Assembly: GCA_023411615.1 (NCBI GenBank)
Contig: JAEYOR010000002.1
Location: 1-64,000, forward strand
Direction: 5' to 3'
DNA: 64,000 nt
Source of the DNA: Actinomycetes bacterium
Lineage (GTDB): Bacteria > Actinomycetota > Actinomycetes > Actinomycetales > Demequinaceae
Shown here: in pieces, positions 16,721-25,450 of the stretch
Position numbering within the stretch: position 1 is the stretch's first letter
Layout: each line of letters opens with the position of its first letter
Made by a program: the position numbers and the translations under genes
The notes under the pieces: model-generated
What the model saw: the letters and a program-made list of their open reading frames with translations, nothing else
Databases searched by the model: none
Told to the model about the DNA's origin: nothing

Positions 16721-17227
16721 ATGCCGGTGCTCATCCTCGCACGGCATGCAAAGGCGGAGGCGCCGCGCTCTGGCCTTGAGGACCACGCTCGCGCGCTCAC
16801 TCTCGAAGGTCGCGACGCCGCAGGCCGGCTTGGCGACAGGTTGAAGGACTTGGGACTGATCCCTGACCTTGCACTCGTCTCCTCAGCCAACCGCACGGTG
16901 CAGACGTTCAAGCGCATGGCAAGTGGGTGGGGCGAGATCGCTAGCCGCATCGAAGAGGACCTGTACGAGTCTGCCCGCGAGCGTTACCTCTCGGTGGTGG
17001 CGACGGCTGGCGATGCCGAGACGGTGCTCGTTGTGGGACACGAGCCCACCACGTCTCACGTCACGGCGTTTCTCGCGGGACCGGGATCCCTCAAGCGTCC
17101 CCTTCAGCGCATGGCGCATGGCATGCCCACTGCAGGCGCCGCGATCCTCGAACTTGACACGCCGTGGAGCGAGCTCGACGCGCGCTGTGCGCGGCTTGTT
17201 GACGTGATCGAAGGCAAGCCGCTCTAG
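16721..17227 (+). CDS. sixA: SixA-type phosphohistidine phosphatase
   Basis: Histidine phosphatase superfamily protein of 168 aa. The catalytic motif LARHAKAE carries the nucleophile His9, and VVGHEPTTSHV holds the second histidine. The short length without insertions fits SixA, which dephosphorylates phosphohistidine in E. coli. The physiological target here is unknown. It begins 2 nt after fabI, without a Shine-Dalgarno, so it is probably coupled. Confidence 0.85.
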   Translation: MPVLILARHAKAEAPRSGLEDHARALTLEGRDAAGRLGDRLKDLGLIPDLALVSSANRTVQTFKRMASGWGEIASRIEEDLYESARERYLSVVATAGDAETVLVVGHEPTTSHVTAFLAGPGSLKRPLQRMAHGMPTAGAAILELDTPWSELDARCARLVDVIEGKPL

Positions 17228-17229
17228 CC

Positions 17230-18189
17230 GTGGACACGCGCCGCGTCATCGACCGCTTGTGGTCTGCGGCCATGCCGATGCAACGCCTCGCGTGGGAACA
17301 AGGCGTGTGTGCGCAGGCGGCGATCGACGCGGGTCGACTTGATGACGCCCTCGCCATCGCGCGTGACGCCGTCCTTCACGCCGATGCCGATGGGCGCCTC
17401 GCCGCGACCGGTGACGCGGGGCTCGTCAACGGTGGCGCTGTGGGTGAAGCCGTCGCCTTGTTGGCCCGCCGTGGTGACGCCGACGCTGCAGACGCGCTTG
17501 AGCGGCAGCGGTGGTGGTTCCTCCGGTGGTCGCCGCGCGATGACGAAGGCGTGGTGTGGCACCTCACTGGCCTGCCAGAGGTGTGGGTGGATTCGATCTA
17601 CATGGTGGTGCCGCTGCTTGTCCTCACTGGTGACGTCGCGCCGGCCGACATGCAGTACCGGATGCACCGCGAGCACTTGTGGAATCCCGAGACCGGGCTC
17701 TTCTCACATCGTGCGAACACCGTGACAAAGACTCGCACCCGGCCTCAGCCGTGGGCGAGCGGCAATGGCTGGGCTGCGGCGGGGCTTGCGCGAGCGCTCC
17801 ATATTGGTGGCGAGGCACTGCCGACCGAGATGCGGGGGCGGTGGCAGCATGACACTCGCGCCTTGGTCGACTCGGTGAGCGCCTACGCGAATGCCGACGG
17901 CCGATTCCCCGACATCCTCGATCAGCCCGATCGCTTCACCGACGGCACCGCCGGGCTCATGTTCGCCTACGCCGCCTTCACTGGCATCGCCGATGGGTGG
18001 CTCGATGCCTCCTGCAGCGAGCGCGCACAGCACTGGCTCGAGGCTGCGCTTGCCACCGTGGATGACTCTGGGCTCATCCGTGGCGTCGCGGGAGCACCCC
18101 ATTTTGACCGCGAGGGCACTTCGGCTGAGGCACAGGCCTTTGGAATGCTTGGGCTCAGTGCACGCGAAAGAGCGATGAGGGGTGCTTAA
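17230..18189 (+). CDS. Glycoside hydrolase family 88/105-like (unsaturated rhamnogalacturonyl hydrolase)
   Basis: A 319-aa (alpha/alpha)6-barrel protein. Family cues are WVDSIYMVVPLL, where Asp121 aligns with the catalytic acid of YteR/YesR-type enzymes, and PWASGNGWAAAGLARAL near 175-190. These enzymes cleave unsaturated uronyl residues from pectin-derived oligosaccharides. No signal peptide is seen, so it would act on imported oligosaccharides. No other pectin gene is nearby. GTG start 2 nt after sixA. Its stop overlaps the convergent serB stop by 4 bp. Confidence 0.82.
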   Translation: MDTRRVIDRLWSAAMPMQRLAWEQGVCAQAAIDAGRLDDALAIARDAVLHADADGRLAATGDAGLVNGGAVGEAVALLARRGDADAADALERQRWWFLRWSPRDDEGVVWHLTGLPEVWVDSIYMVVPLLVLTGDVAPADMQYRMHREHLWNPETGLFSHRANTVTKTRTRPQPWASGNGWAAAGLARALHIGGEALPTEMRGRWQHDTRALVDSVSAYANADGRFPDILDQPDRFTDGTAGLMFAYAAFTGIADGWLDASCSERAQHWLEAALATVDDSGLIRGVAGAPHFDREGTSAEAQAFGMLGLSARERAMRGA

Positions 18190-18839
18190 GCGACGCGGGT
18201 GACCGCGTCACGGATGAGCGGCCATGCCTCATCAAGTCGCGGTCCATCGATCGCGATATCGGCCGCCTCACGCACCACCGGCTTTGCCGCGAACGCCACC
18301 GAGACACCAGCAATGCCCATCATGCCCAAATCGTTTGCGCCGTCTCCGATCGCCACCGTGTCGTGAAGGTCAATACCCTCGGCCGCCGCGAAGGCTTTGA
18401 GTGCGATCGCTTTCGCGTTGCGATCTACGACTGGCCCCACGGTGCGGCCGGTCAGCGCGCCATCGCACACCTCAAGTCGGTTGGCGACAAAGTGCGTGAT
18501 GCCTACGCGCTCAGCAATCGACGCAACAATCTCCTCGAACCCACCTGACACGAGTGCCACCACCCAGCCCGCCTGCTGAGCGGTGGCCACTAATTCGGCG
18601 GCTCCAGGTGTGAGCTCGACCTCCGCAATGACGTCGGCGAATACGCTGTCCGGCACCCCTTCAAGGGTGGCAACGCGTTCCGCGAGAGAGGCGGCAAAGT
18701 CGAGCTCGCCGCGCATCGCCCGCTCGGTGATATCCGCCACCATCTGCTCGGTGCCCGCGCGCGCAGCAATGAGTTCGATGACTTCCTGGCGAATCAGCGT
18801 GGAGTCGACGTCCAGGACCAACAGGTGACGCCGGCTCAT
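18186..18839 (-). CDS. serB: Phosphoserine phosphatase SerB
   Basis: HAD phosphatase giving serine from phosphoserine. The 217-aa protein has the nucleophile motif VLDVDSTLIRQEV (Asp10, Asp12), SGGF for motif II, and GDGANDLGMM for the Mg-binding motif. The sequence IRQEVIELIA and LDFAASLAERVATLEG are SerB-specific. There is no N-terminal ACT domain, which is present in some longer SerB proteins. Its ATG overlaps the glgC stop (ATGA), so it is co-transcribed with glgC. Confidence 0.95.
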   Translation of the reverse strand: MSRRHLLVLDVDSTLIRQEVIELIAARAGTEQMVADITERAMRGELDFAASLAERVATLEGVPDSVFADVIAEVELTPGAAELVATAQQAGWVVALVSGGFEEIVASIAERVGITHFVANRLEVCDGALTGRTVGPVVDRNAKAIALKAFAAAEGIDLHDTVAIGDGANDLGMMGIAGVSVAFAAKPVVREAADIAIDGPRLDEAWPLIRDAVTRVA

Positions 18840-20077
18840 GGAGTGACGATCGTCCCCTTGGCCACCACGGTGAGTCCGGATTCAGTGACGGTGAAGCCGC
18901 GTGCGATGTCGGCCTCACGGTCGATGCCGATGCGTGCGCCCTCCTCGACGACGACGTTCTTGTCAAGAATGGCGCGGTGAACCTGCGCGTGGCGCCCAAT
19001 GTGGACGTCGTCAAGCAGGACCGAATCGGACACCGTTGACCACGAGTGCAGCCGCACCCCGGGCGACAGGACCGAGCCGGTGACCGTTGCGCCGGAGACA
19101 ATGACGCCCGGCGACACCACTGAGTCAGCGGCGTGGCCCAAGCGGCCCTCTTCCGAGTGGATGAACTTCGCAGGGGCCTGAGTGATGAGACCTTGATGAA
19201 CAGGCCATTCATCGTTGTACACGTTGAACACCGGGGTCACGGCGATGAGGTCCATGTGCGCGTCGTAGTACGAGTCGATCGTTCCCACGTCGCGCCAGTA
19301 GTCGCGGTCTCGCTCTGTCGAGCCCGGAACGTCATTCCTTACAAAGTCGTAGAAGCCGCACGTGCCCTTGTCGACAAAGTACGGAACGATGTCGCCGCCC
19401 ATGTCGTGCTTGGAGGCCTCATTGTCAGCGTCGGCCGCGAGGGCCTCAAGGAGCGGGCCGACGCTTGCCACGTAGTTACCCATTGACGCAAGGATCTCGG
19501 TGGGAGAGTCGGGCAAGCCTTCGGGGTTGGTCGGCTTCTCAAGGAAGGCGCGTACTCGATTTGGACTTGTCGGATCAACGTCAATGACACCGAACTGGTC
19601 CGCCATCGAAATCGGCTGGCGGATGCCTGCCACCGTGAAATCGGCGCCGGATTCGATGTGGGCGTCCACCATCTGCGAGAAGTCCATGCGGTACACGTGG
19701 TCTGCACCGACGATGACAACGATGTCGGGCCGCTCGTCGTCGATGATGTTGACGCACTGGTAGATAGCGTCGGCGCTGCCCAAGTACCAGTGCTTGCCGC
19801 GCCGTTGTTGCGCGGGGACTGGTGCCACGTAATTGCCAAGCAGGGGCGACATGCGCCACGTGCGCGCAATGTGGCGGTCGAGCGAGTGCGACTTGTACTG
19901 CGTGAGCACCACGATGTGGAGGTAGTGCGAGTTGACGAGGTTGCTCAAGGCAAAGTCAACGAGTCGATACGTGCCGCCAAAGGGCACGGCTGGCTTGGCG
20001 CGGGCAGCGGTCAATGGCATGAGCCGCTTGCCCTCCCCCCCAGCGAGGATGATGGCAAGGACCTTAGGCGCTGGCAT
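18836..20077 (-). CDS. glgC: Glucose-1-phosphate adenylyltransferase
   Basis: Makes ADP-glucose for glycogen synthesis. The 413-aa protein carries the pyrophosphorylase motif AGGEGKRLMPLT, the substrate region GSADAIYQCVN, GADHVYRMD, and a C-terminal left-handed beta-helix of hexapeptide repeats (residues 300-413). Arg/Lys residues of the N-terminal allosteric site (GEGKRL, ARAKPAVPFGG) are kept. It is divergent from glgA with a 72-bp gap, and its ATG lies 6 nt behind TATGCT, so it is probably leaderless. Confidence 0.96.
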   Translation of the reverse strand: MPAPKVLAIILAGGEGKRLMPLTAARAKPAVPFGGTYRLVDFALSNLVNSHYLHIVVLTQYKSHSLDRHIARTWRMSPLLGNYVAPVPAQQRRGKHWYLGSADAIYQCVNIIDDERPDIVVIVGADHVYRMDFSQMVDAHIESGADFTVAGIRQPISMADQFGVIDVDPTSPNRVRAFLEKPTNPEGLPDSPTEILASMGNYVASVGPLLEALAADADNEASKHDMGGDIVPYFVDKGTCGFYDFVRNDVPGSTERDRDYWRDVGTIDSYYDAHMDLIAVTPVFNVYNDEWPVHQGLITQAPAKFIHSEEGRLGHAADSVVSPGVIVSGATVTGSVLSPGVRLHSWSTVSDSVLLDDVHIGRHAQVHRAILDKNVVVEEGARIGIDREADIARGFTVTESGLTVVAKGTIVTP

Positions 20078-20083
20078 GTGCCC

Positions 20084-20089
20084 AGCATA
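20084..20089 (-). promoter_or_regulatory. -10 box of leaderless glgC promoter
   Basis: TATGCT on the minus strand, 6 nt before the ATG of glgC. Confidence 0.5.
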
Positions 20090-20137
20090 TGCACGATGCC
20101 GATCGCGTGGGAGGGCTCACGCGCCGAGCGAAACGAC

Positions 20138-20143
20138 TACGGT
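20138..20143 (+). promoter_or_regulatory. -10 box of glgA promoter
   Basis: TACGGT, 6 nt before the glgA ATG. A GGAG lies only 2 nt from the start, too close for a normal ribosome-binding site, so leaderless expression is the better reading. Confidence 0.4.
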
Positions 20144-20149
20144 TGGAGA

Positions 20150-21352
20150 ATGCGCGTCGATATCCTCACCCGCGAGTACCCGCCGTTCATCTATGGAGGC
20201 GCGGGCGTCCATGTGGCCGAGTTGGCAAAGGTGCTCCGCGCGCACGTCGATGTATACGTGCGTGCGTTTGAAGGAAGCCGTGATGAGCCGGGCGTCACCG
20301 GGTACCTCCCGCTGGGCGGTGGAGTGGGTGAAGCGTCTCTCGACGTCCTCGCTCACAACCTGCCCATGGCAAATGACTGCATCGGCACCGACCTTGTCCA
20401 CTCCCACACGTGGTACGCGAACATGGCGGGCCACCTTGCGAAGCAACTCCATGGCGTGCCGCATGTGCTGAGCGCGCACTCGCTTGAGCCCTTGCGCCCG
20501 TGGAAGGCGGAGCAGCTCGGCGGTGGCTACCGGGTGTCGAGTTGGATTGAGAAGACGGCATATGAAGCGGCCGACGCCATCATTGCCGTCTCGGCTGGCA
20601 TGCGGGATGACGTGTTGCGGTGTTACCCCACGGTGGACCCTGCCCGTGTGCATGTGGTCCACAACGGCATCGATGTGGAGGCATGGGCGGCGCCAGAGAG
20701 CGATGAGGATCGCGCCGCGGCCGACGCTGTGGTTGCCCGGTACGGGATTGACCGGTCTCGGCCCGCAGTTGTCTTCGTCGGGCGCATCACGCGGCAAAAG
20801 GGACTGCCGTACCTCTTGCAGGCAGTTCGCCGCCTGCCCGAGGACGTCCAGGTGGTGCTGTGCGCGGGCGCACCCGACACGAAGGAGATTGCCGCTGAGG
20901 TGGCGGGGGCCGTCGCCGACCTCCAGCAGCAACGTGACGGCGTCATCTGGATCGAGGAGATGTTGCCCCGGGCTGAACTGGTGGCGGTCCTCGATGCGTG
21001 CACCACCTTTGTGTGCCCGTCGATCTACGAGCCACTTGGCATCGTCAACCTTGAGGCAATGGCCGTCGGTCTGCCGGTGGTCGGCACCGCCACGGGCGGC
21101 ATCCCTGAGGTGATCGATGATGGCGTCACGGGCTTCTTGGTGCCAATCGATCAGGCCTCGGACGGCACGGGCACTCCGACAGACCCCGATGTGTATGTGG
21201 CGGATCTTGCCGACGCTCTCACGCGCATGGTCGCGGATCGAGACGCCGCTCGGGCGATGGGGGAGGCGGGACGCAAGCGCGCCGCCGAGCACTTCTCGTG
21301 GGACGCGATCGCAGAGCGGACCATCGAGGTTTACCGAACCGTTCTCAGTTAG
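20150..21352 (+). CDS. glgA: GT4 glycogen synthase / maltose-1-phosphate synthase (GlgA/GlgM type)
   Basis: Retaining glycosyltransferase of 400 aa. It has the N-terminal motif ILTREYPPFIYGGAGVHV, the acceptor/donor residues VFVGRITRQKGLP and the GT4 donor-site motif PSIYEPLGIVNLEAMAVGLPVV (E-x7-E). In actinobacteria GT4 enzymes of this length were first annotated as glycogen synthase; the mycobacterial one makes maltose-1-phosphate (GlgM). The divergent glgC supplies ADP-glucose. Longer upstream frames run over glgC and are rejected. Confidence 0.9.
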   Translation: MRVDILTREYPPFIYGGAGVHVAELAKVLRAHVDVYVRAFEGSRDEPGVTGYLPLGGGVGEASLDVLAHNLPMANDCIGTDLVHSHTWYANMAGHLAKQLHGVPHVLSAHSLEPLRPWKAEQLGGGYRVSSWIEKTAYEAADAIIAVSAGMRDDVLRCYPTVDPARVHVVHNGIDVEAWAAPESDEDRAAADAVVARYGIDRSRPAVVFVGRITRQKGLPYLLQAVRRLPEDVQVVLCAGAPDTKEIAAEVAGAVADLQQQRDGVIWIEEMLPRAELVAVLDACTTFVCPSIYEPLGIVNLEAMAVGLPVVGTATGGIPEVIDDGVTGFLVPIDQASDGTGTPTDPDVYVADLADALTRMVADRDAARAMGEAGRKRAAEHFSWDAIAERTIEVYRTVLS

Positions 21353-21364
21353 GCTCAAGGCATC

Positions 21365-22153
21365 ATGAATGACGTTCTGCGACTGAGCGATGTGTCTTTG
21401 CGGCGCGGAGACAATCCGGTGCTTGACCAGGTGACGTGGAGCGTCGATTCGCGCGATCGATGGGTGGTGCTCGGTCCCAACGGTGCAGGCAAGACGACGC
21501 TCCTCACCCTGTGTGCCGCCCGCATGCACCCCACCTCGGGTTCCGTGACCATTCTTGGTCACGACCTCGGCGACACCGATACTCACGAACTGCGCATCCG
21601 CGTCGGCCTCGCAAGCGCGGCCCTCGCCGACATCATCCCGCCGGGCGAAACCGTCCGTGACCTCGTTCTTACCGCCGCCTACGGCATCACCGGTCGGTGG
21701 CGAGAAGAGTACGAAAGCATCGACGAGCGTCGGGCCGATGACCTTCTTGCCGCTTTTGGAATGCATGCCTTTGCCGACCGCACCTTTGCGACGCTAAGCG
21801 AAGGCGAGCGCAAGAGAGTGCAAATTGCACGTGCGCTCATGGCGGACCCTGAACTGCTCTTGCTCGATGAACCTGCTGCTGGGCTCGACCTTGGTGGCCG
21901 TGAGGAACTGCTTGCGGCCCTCACCGAGCTGGCGGGAGACCGGCGCTCGCCAGCAATGGTGCTCGTCACCCATCACGTCGAGGAGATTCCCGTTGGGTTC
22001 ACGCATCTGTTGCTCATGAAGGATGGACGCATCGTTGCAGCGGGCCCCCTTGAGGAGACGCTCACAGAGGCAAATCTTGCCGCCGCTTACGGCATTCACG
22101 TCCAGTTGCGCCAGGATGAGGGCCGCTGGACAGCTCGCCAGATCCGCGAGTAA
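21365..22153 (+). CDS. Lone ABC transporter ATP-binding protein
   Basis: A 262-aa single ABC domain with Walker A GPNGAGKTT, a variant signature TLSEGERKRVQIAR, Walker B LLLLDEPAAGLDLGG and H-loop LVTHHVEEIP. The VEEIP/GFTHLLL tail resembles ModF/iron-type ATPases that also occur without a permease. No permease is adjacent. It begins 12 nt after glgA and may share its transcript. TAGGCT at 21350 overlaps the glgA stop but lies 9 nt from the ATG, longer than the usual leaderless spacing. Function is not known. Confidence 0.85.
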   Translation: MNDVLRLSDVSLRRGDNPVLDQVTWSVDSRDRWVVLGPNGAGKTTLLTLCAARMHPTSGSVTILGHDLGDTDTHELRIRVGLASAALADIIPPGETVRDLVLTAAYGITGRWREEYESIDERRADDLLAAFGMHAFADRTFATLSEGERKRVQIARALMADPELLLLDEPAAGLDLGGREELLAALTELAGDRRSPAMVLVTHHVEEIPVGFTHLLLMKDGRIVAAGPLEETLTEANLAAAYGIHVQLRQDEGRWTARQIRE

Positions 22154-22200
22154 CAGGCAGCAGGCAACGGCCTGCTAGGTTCACGGGGAAGGGAGTGGAC

Positions 22201-22641
22201 ATGCAATCGATGTGGTGGTTCATCGCGGCGGCAGCGCTCGGAATCGCAGAAGTCTTCACGCTTGATCTCACGCTGCTCATGTTGGCGGGAGGCGCGCTCG
22301 CGGGTGGCGGCGTGGTGCTCGCGGGCGGCAATATCGTGCTCGCCGCTATTGTCGCGATCGTCGTGTCAGCGGCACTCATGTTGCTGTTGCGTCCGTATTT
22401 GCTGCGCTCGATGCGCGCACGGGGCGCCGCATTGCCTGAAACGAACGTCGCGGCTTTGCGAGGAGCGAAGGGGCGCACGCTGGAGACGGTGTCCGAGACA
22501 CGTGGCCGCATCAAGCTTCGCGGCGAGGTATGGACGGCTCGGGTGGCAGAGGATGCTGAGAGCATCCCCGAAGGGGTCGACGTTGTCGTCCTCACAATCG
22601 ATGGAGCGACGGCAGTCGTGGCTCCGGAAGAGGAGAACTGA
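22201..22641 (+). CDS. NfeD-like membrane protein
   Basis: A 146-aa protein with two or three hydrophobic helices (residues 5-60) followed by a small OB-fold (ALRGAKGRTLETVSETRGRIKLRGEVWTAR), the NfeD short form. NfeD proteins are encoded beside SPFH/stomatin partners and are thought to act together in membrane organisation. ATG 22201 lies 6 nt behind GGGGAAGGGAG; GTG 22195 is in frame but overlaps the site. The SPFH gene starts 5 nt after its stop. Confidence 0.88.
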   Translation: MQSMWWFIAAAALGIAEVFTLDLTLLMLAGGALAGGGVVLAGGNIVLAAIVAIVVSAALMLLLRPYLLRSMRARGAALPETNVAALRGAKGRTLETVSETRGRIKLRGEVWTARVAEDAESIPEGVDVVVLTIDGATAVVAPEEEN

Positions 22642-22646
22642 ACGTC

Positions 22647-23744
22647 ATGGGAGACGAACTCGACGCTGGAGGCGTCTTGCTCATTCTTGCCCTCATTGTG
22701 CTGGGCATCTTTGTCATCTCGATCATCGCGCGGTCCATCGTGGTGGTTCGCCAGACTCAGGCATACCTCGTAGAGAGGCTTGGACGCTACGACCGGACGA
22801 TGGAACCCGGTCTGCACCTGCTGTGGCCCTTCATCGAGCGTGTGCGCGCCAAGGTCGACATGCGCGAGCAGGTCTACTCAACGCCGCCGCAGTCGGTCAT
22901 CACGTCCGATAACCTCGTGGTGGACATCGACTCCGTGATCTACTTCCAGGTCACCGAAGCCCGCGCTGCGGTCTACGAGATCGCCAACTACTGGGTGGGT
23001 GTCGAGCAGCTGACCGCCACCACTCTTCGTAACATCGTCGGCACGATGGACCTCGAGCAGGCACTGACCAGCCGTGACCAGATCAACGGCCACCTGCGCG
23101 GCGTGCTTGATGACGCCACCGGCAAGTGGGGCATTCGTGTCAACCGTGTGGAGATCAAGGCGATCGAGCCGCCGATGTCCATCAAGGACTCGATGGAAAA
23201 GCAGATGCGCGCCGAGCGTGATCGCCGTGCCGCGATCCTCACGGCCGAGGGTGTCAAGCAGTCTGCGATCCTCACGGCCGAGGGTGACAAGCAGTCGAAC
23301 ATCCTCAAGGCCGAGGGTGAAGCCCAGGCCGCCATCCTCAAGGCCGAGGGTGAAGCCCGTGCGATTCTCCAGGTCTTCGACGCGATCCACGAGGGCGACG
23401 CTGACTCGAAGCTGCTTGCATACCAGTACTTGCAGATGCTGCCGCAGATCGCTCAGAACGAGTCCAACAAGGTGTGGTTTGTGCCCACCGAGTTCACGGG
23501 TGCGCTCAAGGCGGTCGCCGCGGGCTTTGGTGAGATCGATGAGCCCGAGCCGCTCGCGCGAGCTGCGGACAAGGGCGCCCGTCGCCGCTCGCGGTTGACG
23601 AGCGCATTGGCCGACCCGAAGGCCGCCCTTGCAGAGGCACGCCGTCAGGCCGAGGGTGTTGCCGCTGAAGCCGAGGACGCCGGCACCGGTTCCGGCAAGC
23701 CCTTTGACCCGGACGTGACAAAGGGCCAGCAGCCCGGCGTATAA
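22647..23744 (+). CDS. SPFH/Band 7 (stomatin-like) membrane protein
   Basis: A 365-aa protein with one N-terminal helix (residues 7-32), a Band 7 domain (VRQTQAYLVERLGRYDRTMEPGLHL onward, to about 195), then a coiled-coil with four 11-residue repeats of the form I-L-x-A-E-G-x-x-Q-x-x, and a hydrophilic tail. Bacterial relatives (QmcA, YuaG-like) form oligomeric membrane scaffolds. It is paired with NfeD in one operon. A strong hairpin after the stop ends the transcript. Confidence 0.92.
   Translation: MGDELDAGGVLLILALIVLGIFVISIIARSIVVVRQTQAYLVERLGRYDRTMEPGLHLLWPFIERVRAKVDMREQVYSTPPQSVITSDNLVVDIDSVIYFQVTEARAAVYEIANYWVGVEQLTATTLRNIVGTMDLEQALTSRDQINGHLRGVLDDATGKWGIRVNRVEIKAIEPPMSIKDSMEKQMRAERDRRAAILTAEGVKQSAILTAEGDKQSNILKAEGEAQAAILKAEGEARAILQVFDAIHEGDADSKLLAYQYLQMLPQIAQNESNKVWFVPTEFTGALKAVAAGFGEIDEPEPLARAADKGARRRSRLTSALADPKAALAEARRQAEGVAAEAEDAGTGSGKPFDPDVTKGQQPGV
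23235..23366 (+). repeat. Four 33-bp in-frame repeats in the SPFH gene
   Basis: Four tandem 33-bp units encode ILTAEGVKQSA, ILTAEGDKQSN, ILKAEGEAQAA and ILKAEGEARAI (residues 197-240). They share atcctcacggccgagggtg or atcctcaaggccgagggtg. This is the heptad-like coiled-coil of Band 7 proteins, with recent-looking nucleotide similarity. Confidence 0.85.
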
Positions 23745-23754
23745 GCCACATACT

Positions 23755-23792
23755 GACAGCATCCCGGAGAGCTAGCTCCCCGGGGTGCTGTC
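23755..23792 (+). terminator. Hairpin terminator after the SPFH gene
   Basis: GACAGCATCCCGG pairs with CCGGGGTGCTGTC, a 13-bp stem with one G-U pair and a 12-nt loop, 10 nt after the stop. Only a short T-rich tail follows, so termination may be partial. Confidence 0.65.
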
Positions 23793-23800
23793 GTTATGGG

Positions 23801-23806
23801 CACAAT
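23801..23806 (+). promoter_or_regulatory. -10 box of leaderless promoter of the SpoU methyltransferase gene
   Basis: CACAAT, 6 nt before the ATG at 23813, directly after the terminator hairpin. It deviates from TANNNT at the first base. Confidence 0.4.
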
Positions 23807-23812
23807 TGACCC

Positions 23813-24613
23813 ATGGCGGTTCTCACGGTGAATGATGCGTCCGACGCTCGACTCGCCGACTATCGCGATCTCACCGACGTGGTACTGCGCCGCAAGTTGG
23901 AACCCACGAGCGGCCTCTACATGGCCGAAGGGGTCAAGGTCATCTCGCGCGCGCTTGCGGCAGGCCATCAACCACGCTCAGTACTCGTCAGCGAGCGGTG
24001 GCTCGATTCCGTCGAACCGCTCCTCGCGCCTGCTGTGCCGATCTTTGTGGCGCCCACGCCTGTTCTCGAGGCCGTCACTGGTTATGACGTTCACCGTGGA
24101 GCACTTGCGGCAATGCACCGACCCGTTCTCGCATCGGTTGCCGATGTCGTGAAGGACGCGCGCGTGGTCGTCGTCCTCGAAGGGATTGTCGACCACACGA
24201 ACGTCGGGGCGATCTTCCGGTCGGTGGCGGGTCTGGGGGCGGATGCTGTCCTCGTGGCGCCCACTTGTGCAGACCCGCTGTATCGCCGCTCGGTCAAGGT
24301 GTCGATGGGCACGGTTTTCCAGGTGCCATGGACGCGAGCAGACAAGTGGCCAGACGCGCTCGAGGACCTCAAGGCGGCGGGCTTCACCGTGGCGGCCCTC
24401 GCGCTCTCGGATGACGCCGTCGATCTGCAGTCTTTTGCTTCCGCAGGGTATGAACGCGTGGCACTCGTGCTGGGAACCGAAGGGGATGGGCTGAGCCGCG
24501 AAGCAATCGTGGCAGCCGACCACATCGTCACCATTCCGATGTCCGGGGCGGTCGATTCGCTCAACGTCGCCGCAGCGTCGGCCGTTGCCGTCTGGGCGCT
24601 TACCGCGCACTAG
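23813..24613 (+). CDS. SpoU (TrmH) family RNA 2'-O-methyltransferase
   Basis: SPOUT-fold methyltransferase of 266 aa. The N-terminal part (residues 1-100, EPTSGLYMAEGVKVISRAL) is the SpoU substrate-binding domain. The C-terminal knot carries NVGAIFRSVAGLGADAVLV, LGTEGDGLS and IPMSGAVDSLNVAAASAV, the three family motifs. It methylates rRNA or tRNA; the target cannot be assigned. It appears monocistronic, flanked by a terminator upstream and the LexA-controlled cassette downstream. Confidence 0.92.
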   Translation: MAVLTVNDASDARLADYRDLTDVVLRRKLEPTSGLYMAEGVKVISRALAAGHQPRSVLVSERWLDSVEPLLAPAVPIFVAPTPVLEAVTGYDVHRGALAAMHRPVLASVADVVKDARVVVVLEGIVDHTNVGAIFRSVAGLGADAVLVAPTCADPLYRRSVKVSMGTVFQVPWTRADKWPDALEDLKAAGFTVAALALSDDAVDLQSFASAGYERVALVLGTEGDGLSREAIVAADHIVTIPMSGAVDSLNVAAASAVAVWALTAH

Positions 24614-24694
24614 CACCCGGCCGCCAGCGGCCACTGTCTGATATCTCTCACCGTCTTTTGGTGCGCTCGCGTACGTCGTACCCTCATGGCACAA

Positions 24695-24710
24695 TCGAAC
24701 ATACGTTCGA
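24695..24710. promoter_or_regulatory. LexA (SOS) box before the mutasome operon
   Basis: TCGAACATACGTTCGA has palindromic arms TCGAAC/GTTCGA around ATAC and matches the Gram-positive/actinobacterial LexA consensus CGAACRNRYGTTCG exactly. It lies 39 bp before the imuA' start, where LexA would block transcription. Confidence 0.9.
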
Positions 24711-24748
24711 ATAGAAGGCGTTCATGTGGGTGCGACGGGAGGTGGCAG

Positions 24749-25450
24749 ATGGAGACGCAGCAGGCTCGTCTTGAGGCCGCTCGCGCCGCGCTCGCGGCGG
24801 TAGAGGGTCGCGTCGGGGCAACGCGTGAGGCATGGGACAGTCCGGAACTGCCATTGGCTCCCACGCTCGCCCAGCTCTTGCCACGGGGATTGCGTCGTGG
24901 GCACGTCATTGCGGTGGAGAACTCGACGTCTTTGTTGCTCGCCCTCGCGGCAGAGGCCTCCAGGGAGGGATCGTGGACCGCGATTGTCGGCATGCCTCAC
25001 GTGGGCGTGCTGGCTGCCGCGCGGCGTGGCATTGACCTCTCTCGGCTCGCATTGATTCCGCATCCTGGAACGCAGGCTCCGGCAGTGATGGGGGCGGTGG
25101 TGGACGGCATGGATGTGGTGATCGTGGGGGAGGGATTGGCCGTGTCCGACGCTGACCGCAGGCGAATTGCGGCCCGAGCCCGGGAGCGGGGCAGTGTGGT
25201 GCTTGCCGCGCGGGGGTGGACTGGTGCCCATGTGCACCTTGTGGTGGAGCGGTCTCGATGGCGTGGTGTGGGTGCCGGAGAAGGACGCTTGCGGGAAAGA
25301 GACGTGACGGTTGCCGTCAAGGGGCGTGGGATCGCTGCCACGCGACGGGTGCTCGTGGCGCTTGACATCGACACCCAGACGTTGGCGCCTCGGCCAGCGT
25401 TACACCACACGGTCGCAGGCGGCCGGGCATTCGATACGGAGGTGGCATGA
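24749..25450 (+). CDS. imuA': ImuA' RecA-fold accessory protein of the DNA damage mutasome
   Basis: Accessory factor for ImuB and DnaE2 in SOS mutagenesis. The 233-aa protein begins METQQARLEAARAAL and has a degenerate RecA-like core (LLPRGLRRGHVIAVENSTSLLLALAAEA...), in which the Walker A lysine is absent. ATG 24749 is preferred since GGGAGG sits 6 nt upstream; the frame extends to 24686 across the LexA box and is rejected. It overlaps imuB by 4 nt. Identification rests mainly on cassette position and size. Confidence 0.85.
   Translation: METQQARLEAARAALAAVEGRVGATREAWDSPELPLAPTLAQLLPRGLRRGHVIAVENSTSLLLALAAEASREGSWTAIVGMPHVGVLAAARRGIDLSRLALIPHPGTQAPAVMGAVVDGMDVVIVGEGLAVSDADRRRIAARARERGSVVLAARGWTGAHVHLVVERSRWRGVGAGEGRLRERDVTVAVKGRGIAATRRVLVALDIDTQTLAPRPALHHTVAGGRAFDTEVA

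Noticed and set aside
19658..20149. Long upstream extension of glgA
   Set aside because: The added residues lie antisense to glgC. The family N-terminus begins at MRVDILTREYPPF (20150).
23235..23366. Tandem 33-bp repeats considered as a CRISPR or minisatellite
   Set aside because: They are in frame inside the SPFH coding region, have no spacers, and encode a known coiled-coil pattern.
24619..24632. GGCCGCCAGCGGCC hairpin after the SpoU gene as terminator
   Set aside because: Only a 5-bp stem with a 4-nt loop and no T-run follows; it could form by chance at this GC content.
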